Shown piece after piece: positions 24,935 through 32,094 of a DNA stretch of 48,676 nucleotides (its first letter is position 1; every line of letters begins with the position of its first letter). The notes under the pieces were generated by a model, which worked only from the letters and a program-made list of their open reading frames with translations, searched no databases and had not been told where the DNA came from. This DNA comes from an uncultured Bacteroidales bacterium (GTDB lineage Bacteria > Bacteroidota > Bacteroidia > Bacteroidales > FEN-979): the NCBI GenBank assembly GCA_903824935.1, contig CAIJYT010000082.1:1-48676 (forward strand), in the 5' to 3' direction. A program made the translations under genes and the position numbers.

Positions 24935-26974
24935 TTACCAGATCTTCACCCTCAGGCTGTCGGCCCTCCACATCGCATCACCCTGTTTGATGTCGAAAGT
25001 CGCATAGAACTCCGGGATATTCGCCAGAGGTCCCAGCACCCTGAACTTCGGAGGCGCATGCTCGTTGCTCTTCACCTGTGTCGCCACCGCCTCAGGCCTC
25101 ATGTTCACCATCCATGCCAGCGCATAACCCAGGAAATATCTCTGGTCGGGACTCAGCCCGGCGATCACCTCCTTGTTGATATACTGCGGAGTCTTTTTAA
25201 ACGCCTCGTAACCCATGATCACACCAGCAAGGTCAGCTATATTCTCTCCCTGCGTCATCTCTCCGTTGATATGAAGACTGTCAACAGCGATAAACTCGTT
25301 GAACTGCCTTACGATCATTTTGGTCCTTTTAAAGAAACGCGCACTGTCCTCGCTGGTCCACCAGTTATGCAGGTTTCCGAATTCATCATACTTGCAACCC
25401 TGGTCGTCGAAACCATGGGTGATCTCGTGCCCGAAAGTAGAGCCACCGATGATTGAATACAGCAGCGCGTCGTCAGCCATAGACCTTTCGTAACCCGGCA
25501 CAATGATATTGCAACCTGGGATCACGATCTCGTTATTCGAAGGATTATAGTATGCGTTGTAAGTCTGGGGTTCCATATCCCATTCACTGCGGTCAACAGG
25601 TTTCCCGAACTTCGAAATATTATAATTGAATTCCCAGCGGTTGGCACTCATCCCGTTCTTTACGTAACTCGAACGGTCAACGGCCAGCGAGCTCATATCC
25701 TTCCACTTGTCGGGGTAACCCACTTTAATAATGACGGTGGATAGCTTTTTCAGAGCCTTCTGCTTCGTCACATCGCTCATCCAGTCGAGGTTCCTGATCC
25801 TCTGGGCATAAACCTCCATAATGGATTTGCCTATCTCCTGCAGTTTTTCTTTAGTGCCTTTCGGCAGATATTCATTCACGTAAACCTGTCCGATAAGCTC
25901 GCCAAGTGAGCCATCGGTTTGCTCGACCACCCTTTTCCACCTGGGCTTTGGTTCCTTGATCCCCCTCAGTACGGTCGAATAAAAGTTAAAACCTTCAAGG
26001 AAGGTCTTGTCGTCGAGGAAACGGCTGAGGCTGCTAACCAGACGGACCTTCAGGTAATTCTTCCAGTCCTCCAGGGCGATTGATTTAAGTAAGCCATTCT
26101 CAGCAGCCAGGAACTCGGGCTGCCCCACGATAACGGTGTCGGCCTTGTTCAGCCCCGCAGCCTTGGTGAAAAGGTCCCAGTCAAAATTAGGCATGGAGGC
26201 CTTGAGCTTCTCAATGGAGATCTTGTTGTAATTCTTCAACGGATCCCTGGTGTCTTCACGCTTACGCGAAACCTTGGCCAGGGCTGTCTCCAGCTTCATG
26301 CAATGCTCTGAGGCAAGCGTAGCGGCTGCATCGGTATAGCCCATGATCCTGAACATGTTCGTAAGATAAGTCACGAATTTTCCGCGTATCATTATCGTCC
26401 TGGCATCATTGTCGATATAATAGTTGCGGTCGGGAAGGCTTAAACCTCCCTGGTTTACAAAAACCGCGTATTTGCTGCTGATCCTGTCGTCCTGCCCCAC
26501 GTAAAAGCGGAAGAAAGGAGAGCCCGCAACAGAATGAATATACGCTGCTTCAGTTGCCAGACCTCTGATATCTTTGACTGCATCTATGCGCGCCAGGTCC
26601 TCCATCAGGTCTCCAAGCCCCTTTTTGTTCAGGTTCACACTATCCATCCCGGTATAGAAGAAATCACCTATCTTCTGCTTGGTACTACCCTTAGGTACAT
26701 CTTTCAAAGCAGCTGAAGACTCGCAAACACTGCGTACCTGCGCATTGATGGTGTCCTGTATAAGTTGCCACAGTCCGTTGCTTTGCTCACTCGCAGGAAT
26801 GGGATTTTGTTTGAACCACTTCCCGTTCGCGAACAGGAAAAAGTCATTGCCTGCTTTAACCGTTGAGTCGATATGCGAAACCAGGGGATCGGCCTTGTCC
26901 TGCCTGGCAGGTTTGCATGAATACAGCATCGCCAATACGGCGAAAGATGCCATAAGAAAAAAGTACTTTCTCAT
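24935..26974 (-). CDS. M13 family zinc metallopeptidase lipoprotein (PepO/neprilysin-like)
   Basis: 679 residues. A lipoprotein signal (LYSC, Cys 20) implies membrane anchoring in the envelope. The N-terminal helical domain (about 30-420) and the catalytic domain follow the M13 plan: NAYYNPSNNEIVIP (473-486), the zinc motif HEITH (516-520) and GENIADLAG (576-584), whose E577 is the third zinc ligand. The usual C-terminal end with a tryptophan (VKIW, family form often VW) is intact. One oddity is that the segment after NEIVIP reads GCNIIVPGYE, where relatives usually have a hydrophobic AGILQPPF-type stretch. It is monocistronic by spacing. It probably degrades small peptides in the periplasm or at the surface. 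Confidence 0.94.
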   Translation of the reverse strand: MRKYFFLMASFAVLAMLYSCKPARQDKADPLVSHIDSTVKAGNDFFLFANGKWFKQNPIPASEQSNGLWQLIQDTINAQVRSVCESSAALKDVPKGSTKQKIGDFFYTGMDSVNLNKKGLGDLMEDLARIDAVKDIRGLATEAAYIHSVAGSPFFRFYVGQDDRISSKYAVFVNQGGLSLPDRNYYIDNDARTIMIRGKFVTYLTNMFRIMGYTDAAATLASEHCMKLETALAKVSRKREDTRDPLKNYNKISIEKLKASMPNFDWDLFTKAAGLNKADTVIVGQPEFLAAENGLLKSIALEDWKNYLKVRLVSSLSRFLDDKTFLEGFNFYSTVLRGIKEPKPRWKRVVEQTDGSLGELIGQVYVNEYLPKGTKEKLQEIGKSIMEVYAQRIRNLDWMSDVTKQKALKKLSTVIIKVGYPDKWKDMSSLAVDRSSYVKNGMSANRWEFNYNISKFGKPVDRSEWDMEPQTYNAYYNPSNNEIVIPGCNIIVPGYERSMADDALLYSIIGGSTFGHEITHGFDDQGCKYDEFGNLHNWWTSEDSARFFKRTKMIVRQFNEFIAVDSLHINGEMTQGENIADLAGVIMGYEAFKKTPQYINKEVIAGLSPDQRYFLGYALAWMVNMRPEAVATQVKSNEHAPPKFRVLGPLANIPEFYATFDIKQGDAMWRADSLRVKIW

Positions 26975-27071
26975 AAAAGGGGGTTTGTATCCGTCAAAGA
27001 TCGTAAAATTCCCTTAATTCCTGGTAAGACGCAGATTGATTTACAACATTTTCGGAATATCCTCTCTCCCC

Positions 27072-27113
27072 GTTCACGGTTCACGATTCACGGATCACGG
27101 TTCCCGGTTCACA
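27072..27113 (+). repeat. Six-unit 7-bp microrepeat (GTTCACG family)
   Basis: Units run head to tail: GTTCACG, GTTCACG, ATTCACG, GATCACG, GTTCCCG, GTTCACA. The last unit overlaps the nitroreductase stop codon (27109-27111), so the repeat itself supplies the end of that gene. Same family as 4328-4363. Confidence 0.75.
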
Positions 27114-27657
27114 ACAGCGTCACCACTTCATCAAGGGGCTTACGGTTACGGTTCGCCGACTGCCTTTTGGCAAGATCGGGAGGCAGAACAGTTTCGTCCC
27201 CGGGGTACCCTAAAGCGATCATCACCACAGGCTCAGTATCCGGGCCGAGGTTTGCAGCATTCCTGGCTTTATCACCGTCAAACCCTCCCATGGGATGCGT
27301 TTTCAGGCCCATTGAAGTTGCCTGGACCATCAGCATGGCATTGGCCAGGCCGGTATCATGCCAGGCATGGGTGTTGTTTATAACCCTTTCCTTGTAATTA
27401 TACCTCATTAATGCCACAGAAAGTATAAGGACCCCGGCTTTCCCGGCATACCTCCGGTTGCCTTCATCAAGGCAGGAAGCCAGCAGCTCAAAACCGGGAG
27501 TCCCCTGTATGGCATAGAAATATCTCCAGGGCTGGTTGTTCGCAGCCGAAGGTGCAAGGGTGGCTGCGGTTAAAACAGCCAACAGCTTTTCCTGCTCTAC
27601 AGGCTCACCGGAGAAAGAAAAGTGCGCTCTGCGAGTGTTGATGGGTTCAATGATCAT
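27109..27657 (-). CDS. Nitroreductase family protein
   Basis: FMN-dependent NAD(P)H oxidoreductase of 182 residues, the length of the short nitroreductase subfamily. N-terminal TRRAHFSFSG (8-17) supplies the Arg residues that hold the FMN phosphate. APSAANNQPWRY (35-46) is the classic active-site stretch. GLANAMLMVQATSMGLKTHPMGGFD (central) and MIALGYPGDE (near 149) complete the fold. There is no signal peptide, so it is cytoplasmic. The natural substrate (quinone, nitro compound or flavin) cannot be told. It lies nine bases after the lipoprotein gene at 27667, so the two are co-transcribed. Confidence 0.92.
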   Translation of the reverse strand: MIIEPINTRRAHFSFSGEPVEQEKLLAVLTAATLAPSAANNQPWRYFYAIQGTPGFELLASCLDEGNRRYAGKAGVLILSVALMRYNYKERVINNTHAWHDTGLANAMLMVQATSMGLKTHPMGGFDGDKARNAANLGPDTEPVVMIALGYPGDETVLPPDLAKRQSANRNRKPLDEVVTLL

Positions 27658-27666
27658 AGCTTGATG

Positions 27667-28236
27667 TTAGATTGGCTCCACCCTTAACTGTATGCTCCCG
27701 TCGAGGAACATTCCAAAGGTGATGGCAGGCAACGGACCGTTCAGTGAACCGTAAACCCTCACATAAAAACTCGGCTGGCTTAGATACGGCCTTATGTTCA
27801 CATTGTTCAAAGTCACAACCACCGTTTTTGCAGCAGGATTGGTATTGGTAACATTACCGACCTCGTTCTCGGGCTGGAAGTTCGCATTGTCAGAAACAGT
27901 AGCCCTCATTGAATTCAGCCAGTGAAAGGTCGAATCGGGAGGCTGCTCGATGCTAACAGCAAGGTAAGTGAAATACGTGTTCTGTATGACCCCCGAACTG
28001 AAGCCGTTTGCATTGAGAAGGCTGTCAAGATTGACGTGGATCAGCCCTGAATAAAGAACCACCTCACCGGATGTTTTCAGGCTGGTCCCTGTATAAGTGA
28101 AATGCTGCCTGGGCAGCTTCATGGTTACATCAAAGGCCACCAGGTCCTTGGCCTGCTTGCAGGACGTCAGGTATATCAACGGAATGGCCAGTATGATTAA
28201 CAGAAAAATATAAATACGTGTTTTCATAGGATTCAA
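27667..28236 (-). CDS. Lipoprotein of unknown function
   Basis: 189 residues (186 if the second ATG, 28227, is used). A basic start, a hydrophobic stretch and the lipobox LTSC (Cys about 26) mark a lipoprotein. The mature part has regular beta strands (FDVTMKLPRQHFTYTG, EVVLYSGLIHVNLDSLL, TVVVTLNNVNIRPYL), suggesting one or two beta-sandwich domains. I recognise no named family. A good promoter with both -33 and -7 elements lies upstream, and the nitroreductase gene follows nine bases later. Confidence 0.72.
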   Translation of the reverse strand: MNPMKTRIYIFLLIILAIPLIYLTSCKQAKDLVAFDVTMKLPRQHFTYTGTSLKTSGEVVLYSGLIHVNLDSLLNANGFSSGVIQNTYFTYLAVSIEQPPDSTFHWLNSMRATVSDNANFQPENEVGNVTNTNPAAKTVVVTLNNVNIRPYLSQPSFYVRVYGSLNGPLPAITFGMFLDGSIQLRVEPI

Positions 28237-28267
28237 TGTTTAAATTCGGAAAAGTTTAATATTAGGT

Positions 28268-28299
28268 CAAAGATAAGGAAAACAATGCCCGAAAGCAAA
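28268..28299 (-). promoter_or_regulatory. Bacteroidota promoter (TTTG-N20-TATCTTTG)
   Basis: On the minus strand, TTTG at 28299-28296 is followed after 20 bases by TATCTTTG at 28275-28268. Both match the phylum consensus (TTTG at -33, TAnnTTTG at -7). It lies directly upstream of the lipoprotein/nitroreductase pair and is the best promoter match in the window. Confidence 0.75.
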
Positions 28300-29511
28300 T
28301 TATTTTATGGTCTGGTAACGCTTTCCGTTCCTGTAAACCACGATAAATGCATCATGGATGCCTTTTTTTTGCATTTTCTCTTTAAGGCTTTTTGCACATC
28401 CCGCATCGGAACAACGCCCGACCATGAACCGTAACACATTTCCCGCCTTTTCCACCCTGACCTCCTCGCCTATATGATACCGGCTTTTTAAACTTCCCGC
28501 CGAATACCTGCCCCTGCCCGAAGCAAAGATCTGCACCGAATAGGATAGATTCCCTTTAATTGCCTTTGAGTCGGCAGTCGGCAGTCGGCAGTCTGCAGAC
28601 TTTTTTCTTCCGACTTGCGATTGCTGACTGCTGATTGCCGACTGCAAACTACCTTCCTGCCGACTGCCGACTGCCGACTGCAGACTACCTTCCTGCCGAC
28701 TGCCGACTGCCGACTGCTGACTTACCGGCGAAACATACACCGGATACTCCATGGGTTGCAACTGTGCCGGCTGCAAAGGTTTGCCATGGTGCTCCTTCGC
28801 TATTCCTGTCCCCAGGTTGAACGAGATATTCAACGAAATATAATGCACCACATCGTAGGGGTATCCCCCGGTGGTGTTGTCAAGCTTGTCGGAGAAATAG
28901 GTCTTGTAGGAGTATTCAAGGCCCAGGTTCAGCCTGTTACCAACCCTGTAATAAAAACCGAGCGAAGCAGGGATTACAAGTGAAGCATTGAAATTGGTCA
29001 GGGGGTTGTTGGTCTGAAGGGAGTCGAAATTATAAACCTTGTTTGTGAGTTTCGAATACCAGCCGGCAAAACCCAGCCCGACAGCACCGTATACAAAAAA
29101 CCTTCGCTTGGGGCTTGGCCTGAAGAACAGGTTCGAGAAATTGATCACCATTTGAAGGTTCCCCTCAAGGATTATCCCGGTAAACGAGTCCTCCATCTGC
29201 AACCCGTTCTTTTCGTAGGTTTTGATACCCCCGTTCAGGATGCCACTGAACAATGAAATCCTGAAACCTAAAGAGTTCGAAAAATAATACTGCCCGAAAA
29301 GACTGGTGGCAAGCCCTGTCGAAAGTTTCATTTTAAAATGCCCGGCATTCAGGTCGCCGTAATATATCGCAGGCCCGAAAGTCAGCCCGAATTGCCCGGT
29401 ATTGGCGAGTACCGAATTATAATTTGAACCCGTCTCCCGGGTCTGGGATATCCCCGGAAACGCTGTCAGCAGTAAAAGGAATACGAGGGTCAGGCCCGGC
29501 CTGGATCTCAT
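28300..29511 (-). CDS. Outer-membrane barrel-like protein with C-terminal SPOR-like domain
   Basis: 403 residues from ATG 29511; an upstream ATG (29547) would add 12 residues ahead of the signal peptide and is less likely. Signal peptide about 1-24 (LVFLLLLTAFPGISQ). A beta-barrel-like part (about 30-245) has strands such as FGLTFGPAIYYGDLN and LNLGLEYSYKTYF. A Gln/Ser/Arg-rich linker (about 263-315) is encoded by a 7-bp microrepeat. The C terminus (about 322-403: SYSVQIFASGRGR...GNVLRFMVGRCSD...AFIVVYRNGKR) has SPOR-domain character, which would bind denuded peptidoglycan at division sites. The combination suggests a protein bridging the outer membrane and cell wall. Confidence 0.8.
   Translation of the reverse strand: MRSRPGLTLVFLLLLTAFPGISQTRETGSNYNSVLANTGQFGLTFGPAIYYGDLNAGHFKMKLSTGLATSLFGQYYFSNSLGFRISLFSGILNGGIKTYEKNGLQMEDSFTGIILEGNLQMVINFSNLFFRPSPKRRFFVYGAVGLGFAGWYSKLTNKVYNFDSLQTNNPLTNFNASLVIPASLGFYYRVGNRLNLGLEYSYKTYFSDKLDNTTGGYPYDVVHYISLNISFNLGTGIAKEHHGKPLQPAQLQPMEYPVYVSPVSQQSAVGSRQEGSLQSAVGSRQEGSLQSAISSQQSQVGRKKSADCRLPTADSKAIKGNLSYSVQIFASGRGRYSAGSLKSRYHIGEEVRVEKAGNVLRFMVGRCSDAGCAKSLKEKMQKKGIHDAFIVVYRNGKRYQTIK
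28568..28722. repeat. AGTCGGC/GCCGACT microrepeat tract inside the SPOR-protein gene
   Basis: AGTCGGC units (period 7) run in one orientation at 28568-28600, and the complementary GCCGACT units run at 28637-28722. The second block contains a tandem 36-base duplication translated as QSAVGSRQEGSL twice. The two orientations can pair to form a long imperfect hairpin. The tract keeps the reading frame and encodes the linker between barrel and SPOR domain. Confidence 0.85.
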
Positions 29512-29559
29512 AAGTCGACATGAATGAACCGATAAAATTAAGGCCAAAACATACCGGCC

Positions 29560-30347
29560 TTATTCAGCTATCAGTTTTTTTGTCAACAATCCATTGTCAG
29601 TTTTAATCCTGAGAAGGTAAATACCCGATGGCTGGGTTAATGTAAACTGATGACTGAAACTCCCCGATGGCCTGTATTCATTCATAAGCAAGGCAACTTC
29701 CGCTCCTCTCAGGTTCAGCAGTTCAATAAGTACATTCCCCGAAGCAGGCAGCTGCATTTCAATCTTAAACTTGTCCCTGAAAGGATCAGGATAAACCCTC
29801 AGTTCCGAAACACCTTGTTCGCTTAATCCCACCGTGTTCTTCGAAATGGTCATGGTGGTGGTCTTGGTCACCAGCTTAGTCACAGCTATGGAGCCATAGA
29901 ACGTGATGTCGTCGCTTCCTGTCGATGGGGCTTGCCAGGTAAAATCCCAGCTTGCCGAAGCCCCGGTCTTGGGAGCGTTGTGAGTTACGTACTTACCGCT
30001 GCCTACAAGCTTGCTCCCGGTTCCTGCAAACAAAGTGCCTATCAGGTTGCCGCTCAGGTCCTGGGGCGAAACTTCAAATCCCTTGTTCCCGGCTCCGGTT
30101 GCAGTTACGTGATAGTGTAAATAGAATCGTTCTTGTACCCATCGGCCGGGACGTTCGAAGTGATCCATCCTGTGACGGCAGTGGCGGTGCCTCCCATGCA
30201 ATGAGTGCAGTTCTGCCCGTCGCCGGGTGAATTGGTGTTACCCGGGGGAGCTCCCGTGGAATTCCCCAGGTCCTCGCCGAAACCGGCAAGCAATACAACA
30301 AACAGCAACATTCCTGCCAGTATAAAAAAGTAAACATGTTTTTTCAT
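29560..30347 (-). pseudogene. Frameshifted secreted protein with type A T9SS sorting domain
   Basis: Two frames together make one protein of about 262 residues. The 5' part (30347-30105) has a signal peptide and PPGNTNSPGDGQNCTHCMGG, then a beta strand ending GYKNDSIYTIT before a stop. The 3' frame resumes at once with VTATGAGNKGFEVSPQDLSGN and continues through an Ig-like domain to a type A sorting domain (VYPDPFRDKFKIEM ... GIYLLRIKTDNG). The break is best explained by one missing base near 30108-30110. The layout resembles choice-of-anchor V/reelin-like proteins, whose N-terminal motif is usually CxSCHGG; here it reads CTHCMGG. It is either a recent mutation or a sequencing error. Confidence 0.8.
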
Positions 30348-30423
30348 AATTCTCTTTTTTTAATTTCTTCCTGTTAAAACCACCCATAAAGTTAGAACAT
30401 TATCCCGTATATATATCCCTGCA

Positions 30424-30454
30424 TGTGAAAACTTTAACAATAATTTTATCTTTG
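30424..30454 (+). promoter_or_regulatory. Promoter of the alpha/beta hydrolase gene
   Basis: TGTG (30424-30427), 19 bases, then TATCTTTG (30447-30454) fits the Bacteroidota -33/-7 pattern with one mismatch. Transcription would begin just after the ATG at 30456, so the real start codon should be the next one, 30492. Confidence 0.55.
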
Positions 30455-30491
30455 TATGGCCGATAAATGCAATAATCTAAACACTCACGTC

Positions 30492-31283
30492 ATGCCAGCC
30501 ATAGTATTCAAACGAAAGGAAATTAATTATACCGACCAGGGAGAAGGCGATACCATCGTCCTGCTTCACGGCTTCACCGAAGACCTCAGGATATGGAAAC
30601 AATTCTCATCAAAGCTGTCGGCAAACTACAGGGTGGTCTGCATAGACCTGCCCGGCCACGGTCAGAGCGGATGCCTTGCAACGACCCATCCCATGGACCT
30701 TCTGGCAGTGGCCGTATCCAAAGTCATTACACATCTGAAAGTAAAGAAATGCCTGCTTATCGGCCATTCAATGGGAGGGTACGTGGCCCTTGCATTTGCC
30801 GAAAAATATCCCCGCATGCTCAGGGGCTTCGGGCTTTTCCATTCTCATTGCTATGCCGATTCAGCCGAAGACAAAAAGAACCGGCTCAGGACCATAGAAA
30901 TTGTAAAAAGGGACAGGTTCAGTTTTCTTTCCATGTTCATTCCGGGTCTCTTCCCCGAAGAGGTCCGCACGAAATTCAGGAAGGAAATTGAATTTCTCCA
31001 ATTGTGCACCGCTGACCTTACCAGGGAAGGTATCATTGCAACTCTCAAAGGAATGCGGGAGCGCAAAGACATGAGCGGCCTGCTGAAATCCACCAAACTC
31101 CCCGTCCTCTTCATCCTCGGCCTCAAGGATTCCAAGGCGCCTGTTAGCAGGCTCTGGGAGATGATATCACTCCCTGCGGTAAGCGAAAGCCTTATCCTGC
31201 GCGAATGCGGACATATGGGCTATATCGAAGCCCCGGATGTTACCTTGAAAGCTATAAAGAATTTTGCAGCAAGGGTTTTCTGA
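30492..31283 (+). CDS. Alpha/beta-fold hydrolase
   Basis: 263 residues from ATG 30492. This start is preferred over 30456 because the promoter overlaps that one and family members begin close to the FKRKEINYTDQGEG strand. The oxyanion region LLHGFTEDLRIW (about 24-35), nucleophile elbow GHSMGG (S93), acid D213 (GLKDSKAPV) and H241 (ECGHMGYIEAP) form a complete Ser-Asp-His triad. There is no signal peptide, so it is cytoplasmic. It most resembles the broad epoxide-hydrolase/esterase (BioH-like) group; the substrate is unknown. It stands alone on the plus strand among minus-strand genes. Confidence 0.88.
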   Translation: MPAIVFKRKEINYTDQGEGDTIVLLHGFTEDLRIWKQFSSKLSANYRVVCIDLPGHGQSGCLATTHPMDLLAVAVSKVITHLKVKKCLLIGHSMGGYVALAFAEKYPRMLRGFGLFHSHCYADSAEDKKNRLRTIEIVKRDRFSFLSMFIPGLFPEEVRTKFRKEIEFLQLCTADLTREGIIATLKGMRERKDMSGLLKSTKLPVLFILGLKDSKAPVSRLWEMISLPAVSESLILRECGHMGYIEAPDVTLKAIKNFAARVF

Positions 31284-31289
31284 AAGGCC

Positions 31290-32054
31290 CTAGAATGTAA
31301 ACCCCAGCCTGAACAGGAAAATGCTCTGGTAAGCCAGAACGTCCTGGGTGTATTCGGTGGCGATTGCACTCACATCTCCGGGGCTCATTTCAGTCGCCTG
31401 GTAGACCCAGTAATGATTGGTGCCAGAAACTGACCAGATGGAATACGAAACCGAGGCATACAGCCCAAAACGCCTGTAAACCCTGGCATTCACGCCGATT
31501 TCAAGAGCGGCGAACATCCCGCCCCGGGTGTAAGTATCGTAATTGTAAAAATAATTCCAGGCAATAGGCGGATAAACCCATTCCATCCATTCATCCATCT
31601 GCGTGGTGGGGGTGTTGATGAGCCATTTATACCCTCCCTGCAAAGCGATCACAGGCGTAAACCTCGTCTTCAAAACGGTGTACCTGACCTCGGCAAACAC
31701 AGGCATCAGCGTGAAGTTGCCGGTATAATAGCTGTAAGTTGGGAGATTGTTGAACCTCTCTATCCCGACCCCGCCTCCGACACCGAGGTGGGGATTGAAC
31801 TTATACCCGAAAATAGTCTGCATCCCGCTGAACAGGTTGCCTCTTTCGCTTACTATGGCAAAGCTGGTATTGTTATATAAACCCCTTGGCTTTTCAACCA
31901 TCCAGCGCTGAAACCCGCCCTCGCTTTTTACATCCCTTTCGGTCGCCAGCTGAACCGCTTTGGTGTTGTCATCAGCCTGGGCAAAAACCATGCGCGGGCC
32001 GCAAACAACGGCAAGTACAAGTAATTTCAGAATGATCCCGGTAAGCTTTTTCAT
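31290..32054 (-). CDS. Outer-membrane beta-barrel protein
   Basis: 254 residues from ATG 32054. The upstream in-frame ATG at 32075 lies inside the -7 element and is rejected. Signal peptide about 1-26 (ILKLLVLAVVCGPRMVFAQ). The remainder is a run of amphipathic strands with aromatic girdles and glycine turns (IFGYKFNPHLGVGGGVGIERF, FTLMPVFAEVRYTVL, GGMFAALEIGVNARVYRRFGLYASVSYSIW) and ends in FLFRLGFTF, a C-terminal aromatic residue as expected for barrel insertion by BAM. The function is unknown. It follows the phosphoesterase gene by 40 bases but has its own promoter element. Confidence 0.8.
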   Translation of the reverse strand: MKKLTGIILKLLVLAVVCGPRMVFAQADDNTKAVQLATERDVKSEGGFQRWMVEKPRGLYNNTSFAIVSERGNLFSGMQTIFGYKFNPHLGVGGGVGIERFNNLPTYSYYTGNFTLMPVFAEVRYTVLKTRFTPVIALQGGYKWLINTPTTQMDEWMEWVYPPIAWNYFYNYDTYTRGGMFAALEIGVNARVYRRFGLYASVSYSIWSVSGTNHYWVYQATEMSPGDVSAIATEYTQDVLAYQSIFLFRLGFTF

Positions 32055-32072
32055 GTGTCTGACTGAGGACTG

Positions 32073-32080
32073 CAAAGATA
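32073..32080 (-). promoter_or_regulatory. -7 promoter element of the 32054 barrel gene
   Basis: TATCTTTG on the minus strand matches TAnnTTTG exactly, 18 bases upstream of ATG 32054. No TTTG is seen at -33. It supports 32054 as the start. Confidence 0.45.
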
Positions 32081-32094
32081 GTCAATCATGCGTA

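Noticed and set aside
27036-27383. 115-codon plus-strand frame starting near the GTTCACG microrepeat
   Set aside because: Its first residues (HGSRFTDHGSRFT) are just translated repeat and the rest is antisense to the nitroreductase.
28568-28722. CRISPR-like array
   Set aside because: Units are 7 bases, contiguous, of both orientations and lie within a coding frame; there are no spacers and no cas genes.
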